DNA of 64,000 nucleotides from contig CBDFIW010000001.1 in assembly GCA_965248255.1 (NCBI GenBank), positions 186,001 to 250,000 of the forward strand, written 5' to 3'. Within the stretch, counting starts at the first letter, position 1, and the number at the start of each line of letters is the position of its first letter. The notes beneath the pieces were generated by a model. It was not told where the DNA came from. It saw only the letters and a program-made list of their open reading frames with translations, and made no database searches. A program made the translations under genes and the position numbers. Shown piece after piece: positions 7,997 to 16,053 of this stretch. Source of the DNA: JAKZVK01 sp965248255 (GTDB lineage: Bacteria > Acidobacteriota > Terriglobia > Bryobacterales > UBA6623).

Positions 7997-8019
7997 CGGC
8001 ACTTTCGTATATAATTCCC
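7997..8019 (-). repeat. Right 23-bp terminal inverted repeat of the transposon
   Basis: This is the exact inverted copy of 5053-5075. The next gene, prophage DUF2513, stops only 7 bp beyond it (8027). Confidence 0.93.
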
Positions 8020-8026
8020 TATTTTT

Positions 8027-8380
8027 TCATATTCCCAACACCCTCTTACCTTCCTCGACAGCCAGGGCTTTGACGACTTCAAGGGCGGCTCCCCCAAGGC
8101 TTTTCAAGCGTTCCTCGACCTTGCTCCACACCGCCGCCGGCCGGATGGCGTCCAGAAACTCATGCCCGTCCCAAGTAAGACTCAGGTCCCGGAAGGTGCT
8201 GCCGCTGGAAGTCTTTACGGGACGGCCCCTAATCAAGCCGGATTCGAGCAGCAGGGTAGCGTGATAGCTCACCTCGTCGGGGGAATAGCCCTCCGGGGCC
8301 TTGAGGTAGTGGGTTGTGTCAGTCGGGATGTCCTCCAGTTGGAAGAGCAACTCGCGGATGAGGTTCATGTCCCGTTTCAT
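8027..8380 (-). CDS. DUF2513 phage protein
   Basis: This protein of about 117 aa starts MKRDMNLIRELLFQLED. That start, with SYHATLLLESGLIRG and LTWDGHEFLDAIR, is characteristic of DUF2513, a winged-helix-like family found mostly in phages and prophages with no assigned function. ATG 8380-8378 is chosen because GGAG sits 8 nt upstream and the preceding gene's TGA ends one base before it; an upstream in-frame ATG at 8404 lies inside that gene. It is the last gene of the fibre/PLOD operon, and its own end abuts the transposon. Confidence 0.8.
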   Translation of the reverse strand: MKRDMNLIRELLFQLEDIPTDTTHYLKAPEGYSPDEVSYHATLLLESGLIRGRPVKTSSGSTFRDLSLTWDGHEFLDAIRPAAVWSKVEERLKSLGGAALEVVKALAVEEGKRVLGI

Positions 8381-8381
8381 G

Positions 8382-10253
8382 TCATCGCTCCGCCGTCCAG
8401 ACAACCAAACTGATCCGCGTACCCTTGCGGACGGGCCGCACCTGATGCGGATGCGTGATCCTCGAAGGCCAGCACAGCAGCCAGCCGTCGGGAATCAGCG
8501 TATCGGCATAGTTCTGCCGGGGAAACAATAGCTCTCCACCCTCGCAGGCCTTCCGAAGCCTCACAGAACAGGAGAAATATGAAATATCCTCATGCAGCCG
8601 GATCGAGGGCTGCCGCTCTTTGCTGTAGCGGATCAGGAAGGAGTCGGACGGGTCTTTCCACTTCGCGGGACGCCAGCGGGCGTCAATGACAGGCGCGAGA
8701 TGTTCTTTCAGCGCGTTGGCCAGACCCTCCCACAGATGGCTGTCGATATGTTTGATGCGCAGCTCGTCGCCCGGCACGTTGTCGCCGGGCAGGGGCTCCC
8801 ACAAGGCAGGGACCGCCGCCGCCATCGCAAGCAGCTCCTTGAGGCTGTCAGAGTCCAGAAACGGCATGGCCAAGATGCCGTCGGCAACCTCCATCCAGTC
8901 GCCGGTCCGGTCGTCTAACGACGGCTCCCGATATCTGATCGGACGGGCAACATCGAGACTGCCGGGGCCGTTGGCGTGCAGCAGGGCCGGGTAACAGCGC
9001 GTCGTGTGATTGAAGGGCCAGCCGCCGCGCCGGTGGATGTCCTTGTGGGCGTGAGAAAGCGATTGGAACAGATACGCTTCGCGGTCAATATGCCATGCCG
9101 CGGGATTGTCGAGGATGCGCCGCTGAAGCCAGAGCTGATCGTCGAGGTGTTGCGAGTTGTCCAGATCGGGGTCGTCGAGCACTGCGAGGATATCTTCACC
9201 GAAGCCCATCCAGGTTCCCGAACAGGGATAGCGATAGGGCGCCTCATCATTGCCCGCCATCTTGTCGAAGCGCGGGGCGAGCCTTTTGTCCGGCCAACAG
9301 GTCCGTTCTCCGGCAATCACGATGTCCGCGTTCGCTTCGGCAAAGCGCTTGAGCATTTCCGATCCTGCTGCGACCGGCAGGGTGTCGTAGCCGTCCACGG
9401 CGAGCACGACCGACCGCCGCAGTTCCTCGTCGGATTGAAGCTCATCTCGCAGCCAGCGCAGCTTACGGATGCCGCCCGGCTTGGACGTGTCCCAGCCCGG
9501 CTCGTCCTCGCCGAGCACGCGCGGATGATATTCGAGCCGGCTGTAGGCTTTGAGCGCCTCGTCGGCCCGGTCCGGGTCAGTGGCGAAAACCAGGGTCTTG
9601 AGGTCGAAGGCCGCCGGGGAGCGCTCGGTTCCCGAACCGTATCGTCCTGACGGCTCGACGATCCATTCGGGCAGCGCCCAGGCTTCGAGTCCAAGACAGG
9701 CGTGCTGCTCCAGGAGTTCGGGATCGACGTTGGGATTTTGGCCGAAGTGATACGGCACATACTCATCCGCGGGCAGGAGAGCTCGCGGATTGACCGCTTC
9801 GGCGAGCCGGGCGGCGGCTTCGCGGCTGACCCAATAGCCCACTGTCCAGTAGGTGTAGGGCGGTCGCAACAAACCGTCAACCGCTTCGCCCGGCTGACCG
9901 AGAAACTTGCCACCGAGGTAGGTCAGATCGCCCCTGACGGGCGCTTCGGCGAGCGGGGCCAGCAGCCGCGCGTCGTCTTCGAGCACGATGGCTCCGGGAG
10001 CGTCGCCCTCTCCAATCCGCTTCCAGGCGTCAAGGTGACCGGCGAAGCAGGCCATCTCGCCCCATGTCATCAACCGCTTGTGATGGGGATCGCGCCAGCG
10101 CCGGCAGGGTTTCAGGCCGCGCGAACGCGCCTCGGCCCCGCGCGGGGCGCGGATCCAGTGGACCTCCGATTCCCTGGCGTATTTCGAGAGCTGCGATTCC
10201 AGCGCCGCGCGGCGTTCCGGGAAAGCGTTCACTACGTAGATTTTGGTCATCAT
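8382..10253 (-). CDS. Three-domain collagen-modifying enzyme: GT25, PLOD-type glycosyltransferase, 2OG-Fe(II) hydroxylase
   Basis: This 623-aa protein has three parts. Residues 1-200 are a GT25-like glycosyltransferase (LMTWGEMACFAGHLDAWKRI, then IVLEDDARLL). Residues about 215-430 match the glycosyltransferase region of procollagen-lysine hydroxylases (VVLAVDGYDTLPV, IVIAGERTCWP, SGTWMGFGEDI, DDQLWLQ, LLHANGPGS). Residues about 480-623 are a 2OG-Fe(II) dioxygenase with His554-x-Asp556 (RLHEDISYFS), GGELLF, distal His601 or 603 (ITHPHQ) and the 2-oxoglutarate Arg613 (GTRISLV). PLOD3 and mimivirus L230 hydroxylate and glycosylate collagen lysine with related domains. The ATG overlaps the stop of the upstream collagen-like gene (ATGATG), so they are co-translated. 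Lysines in X-Lys-Gly triplets of the neighbouring proteins are the inferred substrates. Confidence 0.85.
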   Translation of the reverse strand: MMTKIYVVNAFPERRAALESQLSKYARESEVHWIRAPRGAEARSRGLKPCRRWRDPHHKRLMTWGEMACFAGHLDAWKRIGEGDAPGAIVLEDDARLLAPLAEAPVRGDLTYLGGKFLGQPGEAVDGLLRPPYTYWTVGYWVSREAAARLAEAVNPRALLPADEYVPYHFGQNPNVDPELLEQHACLGLEAWALPEWIVEPSGRYGSGTERSPAAFDLKTLVFATDPDRADEALKAYSRLEYHPRVLGEDEPGWDTSKPGGIRKLRWLRDELQSDEELRRSVVLAVDGYDTLPVAAGSEMLKRFAEANADIVIAGERTCWPDKRLAPRFDKMAGNDEAPYRYPCSGTWMGFGEDILAVLDDPDLDNSQHLDDQLWLQRRILDNPAAWHIDREAYLFQSLSHAHKDIHRRGGWPFNHTTRCYPALLHANGPGSLDVARPIRYREPSLDDRTGDWMEVADGILAMPFLDSDSLKELLAMAAAVPALWEPLPGDNVPGDELRIKHIDSHLWEGLANALKEHLAPVIDARWRPAKWKDPSDSFLIRYSKERQPSIRLHEDISYFSCSVRLRKACEGGELLFPRQNYADTLIPDGWLLCWPSRITHPHQVRPVRKGTRISLVVWTAER

Positions 10254-10765
10254 TCCGATCCTGGCTCGCCTTTCGCGCCAGGGCTGCCTTTGTCGCCCTG
10301 CGGCCCGCGATAGTCTTCCGGGTTGAAGCCCGTGGGCATGATAATCGCTCCCATGGAGCCTTTCGCGCCGGTACCGCCCTTCTCGCCGGTATCGCCGCGT
10401 TCGGCCTGATCGCCGCGAACGCCCTGGAGGCCGAGCCGGCCTTTCTCGCCCTTTTCGCCCTGCTCTCCCTGCTCGCCGCGAACGCCCTGGAGTCCGCGCC
10501 TGCCTTTCTCGCCGCGGCTGCCCTGAGCGCCCTGATCGCCGCGAACGCCCTGAATACCGCGCTGGCCGCTCGCGCCACGGCTGCCCTGCTCTCCCTGCTC
10601 GCCGCGAACGCCCTGAATGCCGCGCCGGCCGCTCGCGCCGGGCTCGCCTTTGATCCCGACTTCGCCGCGCGGGCCGGTGTAGGGGGTGGCGGCTCCGAAG
10701 TCCTCTGTCGTCACCCGGGGCGTGGTGGGAGCTTGCGCATGGATCGTCCAGCGGATTTCGGCCAT
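10250..10765 (-). CDS. Collagen-like phage fibre protein 1
   Basis: This 171-aa protein starts MAEIRWTIHAQ. An N-terminal segment of about 35 residues leads into a Gly-X-Y run of roughly 110 residues, broken once (DQAERG), and ends GDKGSPGAKGEPGSE. Units such as GIQGVRGEQG and GEKGRRGLQG recur. At least eight triplets have Lys in the Y position before Gly, the site that lysyl hydroxylases modify. ATG 10765-10763 shares its A with the stop of the upstream collagen gene (TGATG), and its own stop overlaps the PLOD-like gene. It is probably a trimeric fibre or tail-tip accessory. Confidence 0.85.
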   Translation of the reverse strand: MAEIRWTIHAQAPTTPRVTTEDFGAATPYTGPRGEVGIKGEPGASGRRGIQGVRGEQGEQGSRGASGQRGIQGVRGDQGAQGSRGEKGRRGLQGVRGEQGEQGEKGEKGRLGLQGVRGDQAERGDTGEKGGTGAKGSMGAIIMPTGFNPEDYRGPQGDKGSPGAKGEPGSE

Positions 10766-11414
10766 CAGTCCGTGCACCCCGCTTCGCTGTAGCCCTGGGC
10801 GTAGCCGTCGCTGTAGCCGTCGTCGTAGCCGAACGACTGGCCCCGAAACCCTTTAGACCCCATCACGCCCTTGATGCCCTTGTCGCCGGTTTGAATCTCG
10901 TCCGTGGAAGCGATGTAGTCCGCTCCGCGCAGGCCGCTCGCGCCAGGCGCTCCTTTGTCTCCAGCAGGCCCCTTGCCTCCAGGATCTCCTTTAGTTCCCT
11001 TGGCGCCCTTGTCGCCCTGAACGCCCTGGATTCCCGGCTCACCCTTCTCGTCACCTTTGTCTCCCTTGTTGCCCTGCGGACCACGGGTTCCCTGAAGCCC
11101 CGTCTCGCCCCTGGCCCCAGGACTTCCCTTCTCGCCTTGAACGCCCCGGTTTCCCTGAAGCCCCGTCTCGCCCCGGCCCCGGGACGTCCCTTCTCGCCCT
11201 GAACGCCCCGGTTTCCCTGAAGCCCCGTCTCGCCCCTAACCCCGGGACTTCCCTTCTCGCCCTGAACACCCCGAACTCCCTGGATTCCCGGCTGGCCCTT
11301 GTCGCCCTGAATGCCGACGCGCGACGAGTCGGCGTGATACCGGGGATCGCGAAAACTGTCCGCCGCGAGAGTGTTCCGCGAAGGGCCGAGCGCGTCGATG
11401 GACCAGCGAATCAT
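10765..11414 (-). pseudogene. Collagen-like phage fibre protein 2, single-base frameshift
   Basis: The gene starts MIRWSIDALG at ATG 11414 (or GTG 11420) and runs into Gly-X-Y repeats. Near 11174-11180 one base is missing from a repeat unit, where GAGARRG replaces the GARGETG read in its neighbours. Restoring one base continues the repeats to GASGLRGADYIASTDEIQ and a C-terminal cap with GYDDGYSDGYAQGYSEAG, ending at 10767-10765. The corrected length is about 216 aa. Lys-Gly triplets are frequent (GDKG, GTKG, GIKG). The deletion lies in a GC-rich repeat, so sequencing error, slippage switching and true decay are all possible. Confidence 0.75.
11065..11252 (-). repeat. Three tandem 63-bp collagen repeat units
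   Basis: Three 63-bp units, each encoding 21 residues of the form GSPGVRGETGLQGNRGVQG plus EK, follow head to tail. The third diverges (GTRGPQGNK). The middle unit lacks one base, giving the frameshift. High identity between units would allow slippage or unequal recombination to change fibre length. Confidence 0.8.
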
Positions 11415-11416
11415 GT

Positions 11417-11932
11417 TCACTCGTTGAGACAGTCGTTGTAGCCGTTGTCATATCCAACACTGAACCCGTTGTTGTAGTCGTCGGTATAGATGTCGTTGCC
11501 CGCCGGGCCCCGGCCGCCGTCAGGGCCGCTAAAACCCTTCGGCCCCGACGGAGAGCCGCCTACCTCGCCGCCGTCGCCCGGCGCGCCCTTGTCTCCGGCG
11601 GGACCATCCTCGCCACGGGGTCCTTTGTCTCCGGCAGGCCCCGGATCGCCGGCAGGTCCCTGGTCGCCGCCGCTCCCACCGATTCCCCGTTCACCTTTTC
11701 CCCCACGGTCCCCATCGAGTCCCTGATCGCCACGGATTCCACGGATTCCCCGTTCACCTTTTCCCCCACGGCTGCCCTGGGTGCCCTGGTTCCCACGAAC
11801 GCCACGAGGACCCTTGACGCCATGCGAACCTTTGAGGCCGATCCGCACCGGTACGGGCGCGGCGAAGTCGTCCGACTCGATGTCGAACGCCGTTTCCGCC
11901 CCCGCCCGGACCGCCCATCGGATCTCCGGCAT
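11417..11932 (-). CDS. Collagen-like phage fibre protein 3
   Basis: This 171-aa protein begins MPEIRWAVRAGAETAFD, like the other two fibre genes (xIRW start). It has a Gly-X-Y domain of about 100 residues (GVKGPRGVRGNQG, GDPGPAGDKGPRG) and a C-terminal Asp/Tyr/Gly-rich cap, YTDDYNNGFSVGYDNGYND. The cap resembles that of fibre protein 2, which supports common ancestry and a trimerisation or receptor-contact role. X-Lys-Gly triplets include LKG, VKG, GKG and DKG. The ATG shares its A with the stop of the tail-tip gene, so the operon is tightly coupled. Confidence 0.85.
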   Translation of the reverse strand: MPEIRWAVRAGAETAFDIESDDFAAPVPVRIGLKGSHGVKGPRGVRGNQGTQGSRGGKGERGIRGIRGDQGLDGDRGGKGERGIGGSGGDQGPAGDPGPAGDKGPRGEDGPAGDKGAPGDGGEVGGSPSGPKGFSGPDGGRGPAGNDIYTDDYNNGFSVGYDNGYNDCLNE

Positions 11933-14900
11933 CAGAACGTAATCGCTCCATCGTCTGCGATCAAAATGAGGAACTGGTCATCCTCGGCAAGGCCATCCAG
12001 GAACGTCTCCGCATCGGAGCCCGACGCAGGCGCGAAGGTCGCGGTAGCGGCATCGGCGCTCTCGAAAGTGCTGTAGGCGATCTCGACGCCCGTCGTACCG
12101 TCGTACAGGAAGATGCTCTTCGACGCTCCCTCCAGCCCCGTCCCCCAGTAGTCCGACATCGCCGCCGTACCCGTGCGGTGGAGCACCAGCTTCTTGGCCG
12201 TGGTCCACTGAATTCGGCTAAGCGTCAGGTTCGTGGTCACTTCCGCGTCGCTGCGCGGATCGAGAATCTCGCCCGACGTACCCTCGTGGTAGAGCTCCGG
12301 TGGCGCTCCGGCGACGAGCAGCATCCGCGCCACTTCCCCGGTCGCCGCCGCCAGCGAGTTCAGGCCGAAAGGAGGTTCGGTATCGTCGGGAATCTGGGTG
12401 GCGTCGGCGTACCAGTAGTACTCGCTCTCGGTCACCCAGTTGCCGTTGGCGAGACGGGCGACGGGAGTCAGATCAGCCGCGGCGGTGTCGTCGGGGGCGT
12501 TGGTGTAGTACATGAACACCTGATCGCCGTCGGAGCCCGGAGATCCCGCGGCTCCCTGAGGTCCCGTGTTTCCTTTCGGTCCTAAATCGCCATTGATTCC
12601 CGGATCGCCCAGATCGCCTTGCGGTCCCGCGTTTCCTTTCGGTCCTAAATCACCCTTGATTCCCGGAGAGCCGGCAACGCCCTGCGGCCCGGTGTTTCCC
12701 TTGGGTCCGACGCCGCCCTTCTCTCCGGGATCTCCGGCCAGGCCCTGCGGACCCGTATTCCCCTGGGGTCCGACGCCGCCCTTCTCTCCGGGATCGCCAC
12801 GGAGTCCCTGGATTCCCTGCGGTCCTTTTTCGCCCTTTTGTCCGGTCAGATCGCCTTCCAGCATCCATCCCGTGCCGGTCAGTTCGTACCACTCTCCACT
12901 GATGGTGTGGATGGCGATATCGCCGACATTCGCGTCGATGGTGCCGGGCGGAGCAATCGGATCGCCGCTTGAATCCGTGTCGTCATAAGGGTGGATCTTC
13001 GCGCCCGGATCACCGGTCAGGTCGATGCCGGTATTCGTCCACGTACCGTTGGCTTTGATCCACAGCGTGCCGTCCGCTCGGACATAGAGATCGCCGTCCT
13101 TGCCGTCATTGGTATCGTCAGGCACGTCGTCGCCGGTCAGGATCTCGGCGCCCTCTTCGGCGAACGCCGTAGGCGTCACGAGCTCCGGCCCTGTGGCCGC
13201 GCCCTCGTTGCCGCTCAGGTCCTTCGCCAGCACCCATACCCGATACTCGGTCCCCGCCGTCCAGCCCGAAGACTCGTACACGTCGGCGGCGAGCGTGGCG
13301 GCCAGCTCGGCGTCGGCAAGCACATCCGTCGTACCGATGTACACGCACGCTACGCCGAAATCATCGTCAGTGGGATTCGTCCAGGTGGCGCGGATACCGT
13401 TGGGGGCGGAGAAGACCTCAAAATCGGTGACCGCGCCGGGCGGGGTCAGATCGCCGCCGACAGTGTGCTCGATGGTCGGCGACCAGTCGCTCACCACGCC
13501 CTCGCGGTTCGCATGCCGGGCGCGCATCTCGTAGGTCTTGGCGACCACTACCGGACTGAAACGGTGGTTCGCGCCCGGCGACGTTCCCAAATTCCACTCG
13601 TTTTCCGTCTCCCCGGCGGCCGCCTTCTCGCGGACCGCGATTTCGGTCTCCGGCGCCGCCGCCGCCGTCCACGCGACTTCGAGGTGAATCACCGTCTTGC
13701 CGTCCTTGTCGATCACGGCAATCTCGTCGGCGCTCAACCCCGCCACGTCCGGCACTCCGGTCTCGTCGGGCAGATAGATTTCGCGGCTGATCAGCTCCGG
13801 CAAGACCAGCGTGTCGTCGTAGGTGTCGTCGAGGACCTCGCGCAGGCTGAGCACGACCGACCAGTCGGGCTCGATGGAAACCCGCTCCACTTCCATGCGG
13901 GCATCGGTCAGGCCGTGCTCGGACACGGTGACGGTAACTACGTCTGTGGGTATCAGGGGCAGTCGCTCGAAGTTATCTCCCGGCGTCACGCTGGCTTCGA
14001 GCCGCAGGCTCTCCCGCGCGCGCCGCAGGTTCACCGCCTGCAGCCGTCCGGCGGCAAGCGGATCGGTGACGTAGGCCAGCCGGAGACTGCCCGCGCGCTT
14101 GACTCCGTCGCGGTCCAGGGCATCCTGGTCCACGTATTCGGGCAGGCTCAGCTTGCTCCATCCGTGCGCCCGCGACTGAGCCAGCTCGATATCGATGGCG
14201 TTGACCCGGTCCTGTAGTGGTGCCCAGGGCTGGACCGAAGGCGGCGCCACGATATCCGCTCCGCTGAGGTCCAGCTTCGCCGTAGCGGGCCGCTCGGCTC
14301 CGGGCTTGAAAAGCAGCTTGCCGCCCGCCTCGATAACCTCACCGGCCCAGGCCGCGTCGAGCTGGTCTTCGACACTCGATACATCGTCCCCCGCCGTGAT
14401 GACGCCGTTGATCGTGTACTGCTTGACCACGCCGAAGCGGCGGAACTCGTTGTGACTTGTCGGCAGGTCGTCGGTGACGTCGACTTCCTCTTCACAGGCC
14501 GCATAGGCGGCCGTGAAAGCCGCTTCATCGATCAAGTCCGCCGAACGGCCGCGCCGCTCGGTTTCCCACCAGTAGCGGACCGCGGCGGCGTTCTCGGTCC
14601 AGACTCTCGGATCGGTGTCCTCTTCCCAGTTCGTACCGCCGCTGTTCGTTTGCGTTGGTTCGTTGCCGCTGGCGGAAGTGTGATCGGCAGTACACCTCCA
14701 CTCGGTATCGTCGTTCGACACGAAATCGCCGGCCTCGTAGTCCGCGCCGCTTTCCCACTGGGTGACCAGGCCCGGCCAACGCAGCTTCATGCCCTTGATG
14801 AGAAACTCGATATTGGGAACGCGCGTGAAGGTGCGCTTGCCGTAGTTGGGCCGGCCTTCGGCGTCCTTGTAGTTGGGCTGCGTCAGCTTGACGTAGACCC

Positions 14901-15582
14901 AACTGAGCCCCTGGAGCTTGTGTGCGTCGGTCCCGTCGGCCCCGTCGGTCCAGGGCGGAAACGGCGACGGCTGCAGCTGTTCGATCTGGCGGGGGTTGCC
15001 GTAATCGTCGAACTCTCCCGTGCCGCCGCCCTGATAGTCCGAGTTGTCGATCAGTTTGGTGGTCTCCGCCGTGCGCATCGCGGCGCCTTGGGAGCCGTCG
15101 GCGGCGAAGTACTCCCAAATCTCGATCTTGCCGTCGTACTTGTCGCCCGCTACCGGCTTGAGCAGATCGCCGCCGCTCTGGGTGGTGCGCTCCAACTGAA
15201 CCCGCTTGCCGTCGATCCAGATCACGGCCTTGCCGGTTCTCTCCGGAGTACCGTCGTCGGCCAGGCCCTCGCACGGCCCTTCGCCCAGCACCAGGCCCAT
15301 GCGGGCCTCGCGGCCCGCCGCGCCGAAGTAGCACAGCACGCCCGGCGTGCGCATCTTGCCCGCCAGGAAGCGGGCGTTGACGACCTCGCTCTGGATCGTA
15401 TGGGTCGGCCCGTCGAGCGCGTCCAGACGGGGACGGCTCTTCAGCATCCGGGCAAGCAGGCTCGCGCCGACCGAGATGGCGGTCAGCGCAATCGAGGTCG
15501 CGATCTGTGCGGCGACGGCGGCCGAAACACTGATGCCGAAGAAGCCCGCAACGGCCGTAATCGCGGGGATCAGGAACGGCAT
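11932..15582 (-). CDS. Tail-tip/host-specificity protein (J-like) with fibronectin III and collagen repeats
   Basis: This 1216-aa protein is at the lambda J position. The hydrophobic N-terminus (PAITAVAGFFGISVSAAV) and VNARFLAGKMRTPGVLCYFG then GLVLGEGPCEGL are typical of phage tip-attachment proteins. Fibronectin type III-like segments follow (about residues 605-805, for example GAVTDFEVFSAPNGIRATW). A Gly-X-Y run of about 110 residues begins near GQKGEKGPQG, with at least eight X-Lys-Gly triplets. A C-terminal globular domain (FMYYTNAPDD, ending FLILIADDGAITF) closes it. It forms the tail tip and probably carries receptor-binding parts. The collagen stem links it to the three fibre genes downstream and to the PLOD-like enzyme. 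Confidence 0.85.
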   Translation of the reverse strand: MPFLIPAITAVAGFFGISVSAAVAAQIATSIALTAISVGASLLARMLKSRPRLDALDGPTHTIQSEVVNARFLAGKMRTPGVLCYFGAAGREARMGLVLGEGPCEGLADDGTPERTGKAVIWIDGKRVQLERTTQSGGDLLKPVAGDKYDGKIEIWEYFAADGSQGAAMRTAETTKLIDNSDYQGGGTGEFDDYGNPRQIEQLQPSPFPPWTDGADGTDAHKLQGLSWVYVKLTQPNYKDAEGRPNYGKRTFTRVPNIEFLIKGMKLRWPGLVTQWESGADYEAGDFVSNDDTEWRCTADHTSASGNEPTQTNSGGTNWEEDTDPRVWTENAAAVRYWWETERRGRSADLIDEAAFTAAYAACEEEVDVTDDLPTSHNEFRRFGVVKQYTINGVITAGDDVSSVEDQLDAAWAGEVIEAGGKLLFKPGAERPATAKLDLSGADIVAPPSVQPWAPLQDRVNAIDIELAQSRAHGWSKLSLPEYVDQDALDRDGVKRAGSLRLAYVTDPLAAGRLQAVNLRRARESLRLEASVTPGDNFERLPLIPTDVVTVTVSEHGLTDARMEVERVSIEPDWSVVLSLREVLDDTYDDTLVLPELISREIYLPDETGVPDVAGLSADEIAVIDKDGKTVIHLEVAWTAAAAPETEIAVREKAAAGETENEWNLGTSPGANHRFSPVVVAKTYEMRARHANREGVVSDWSPTIEHTVGGDLTPPGAVTDFEVFSAPNGIRATWTNPTDDDFGVACVYIGTTDVLADAELAATLAADVYESSGWTAGTEYRVWVLAKDLSGNEGAATGPELVTPTAFAEEGAEILTGDDVPDDTNDGKDGDLYVRADGTLWIKANGTWTNTGIDLTGDPGAKIHPYDDTDSSGDPIAPPGTIDANVGDIAIHTISGEWYELTGTGWMLEGDLTGQKGEKGPQGIQGLRGDPGEKGGVGPQGNTGPQGLAGDPGEKGGVGPKGNTGPQGVAGSPGIKGDLGPKGNAGPQGDLGDPGINGDLGPKGNTGPQGAAGSPGSDGDQVFMYYTNAPDDTAAADLTPVARLANGNWVTESEYYWYADATQIPDDTEPPFGLNSLAAATGEVARMLLVAGAPPELYHEGTSGEILDPRSDAEVTTNLTLSRIQWTTAKKLVLHRTGTAAMSDYWGTGLEGASKSIFLYDGTTGVEIAYSTFESADAATATFAPASGSDAETFLDGLAEDDQFLILIADDGAITF

Positions 15583-16047
15583 TTATGCGACGACCTCCCA
15601 CATCTCGGCTATCGGATGAGCCCGCCGCAGCCCGTCGTGGGTCCGCAGCCACAGAGCGCAGTCCGGCCCAACCACGCCGAGAAACGGACCGTGGGCCGGG
15701 TCCTCGCACCGCTCCACGTGAAAACCCTTCGCCGGGGTCAGACCGATCATGCCCGGAGCCGGCAGGACCCGCTTCGCAACGCGCTTGAGCAGCGGCTCGG
15801 CTTCCAGCATCCCGATCAAGACCGCGCGCAGCGATCCGTGCTCGCGCGGGGCGCGCAGGATGGCCTCCTGCTCGCTCAGCCCGTCGGTCCAATCGGGCAG
15901 TGCAAACACGGGCTCCGATCCCGACATCTCCCGGATCACCGCCCGCACCAGCGAGATGCAGTCGCGCTCGCCCCACACCGACGCACCCAGGCCCTCGCGC
16001 TCCATCGCGTTGCGCAGCCGCAAGCGGCGTTCGTGGTGGTTCGCCAT
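15583..16047 (-). CDS. Tail assembly protein at the K position, NlpC/P60-like
   Basis: This 154-aa protein contains WGERDCISLVRAVIREM, a Cys in the context seen in DUF6950/NlpC-P60-like phage proteins, and a later His in GFHVERCEDPAHGPFLGVV. It lies between the L-like and J-like genes, where lambda-type phages encode K, a cell-wall peptidase of the tail tip. I infer a tail-tip peptidoglycan peptidase or scaffold; catalytic residues beyond the Cys are uncertain. Its TAA ends directly before the J-like ATG. Confidence 0.6.
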   Translation of the reverse strand: MANHHERRLRLRNAMEREGLGASVWGERDCISLVRAVIREMSGSEPVFALPDWTDGLSEQEAILRAPREHGSLRAVLIGMLEAEPLLKRVAKRVLPAPGMIGLTPAKGFHVERCEDPAHGPFLGVVGPDCALWLRTHDGLRRAHPIAEMWEVVA

Positions 16048-16053
16048 AAGTCC

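Larger units (their letters stand above)
5053..8019 (+). mobile_element. Compound IS1595-family transposon carrying a restriction-modification operon
   Basis: This 2967-bp unit is bounded by perfect 23-bp inverted repeats (5053-5075 and 7997-8019) beginning GGGAATTATATACGAAAG. It encodes, all on the plus strand and each overlapping the next, a transposase, a DNA methyltransferase, an HNH nuclease and a 60-aa protein. IS1595 elements with passenger genes are established; a complete methyltransferase/nuclease pair as passenger is what stands out here. No 8-bp target duplication is seen. The left flank is a broken IS3 orfB and the right flank is prophage DNA. One boundary has therefore been rearranged after insertion, or the insertion was accompanied by a deletion. 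Confidence 0.85.

Noticed and set aside
11065..11252. CRISPR array, because of regularly spaced repeats
   Set aside because: The 63-bp units are contiguous with no unique spacers and encode collagen triplets.
10064..14217. Long plus-strand frames opposite the collagen and tail-tip genes, with Ala/Leu-rich repeats (LLAANALNAAPA) and Pro-rich repeats
   Set aside because: They are the antisense reading of Gly-X-Y repeats and GC-rich minus-strand genes. They lack ribosome-binding sites and oppose a tightly coupled operon.
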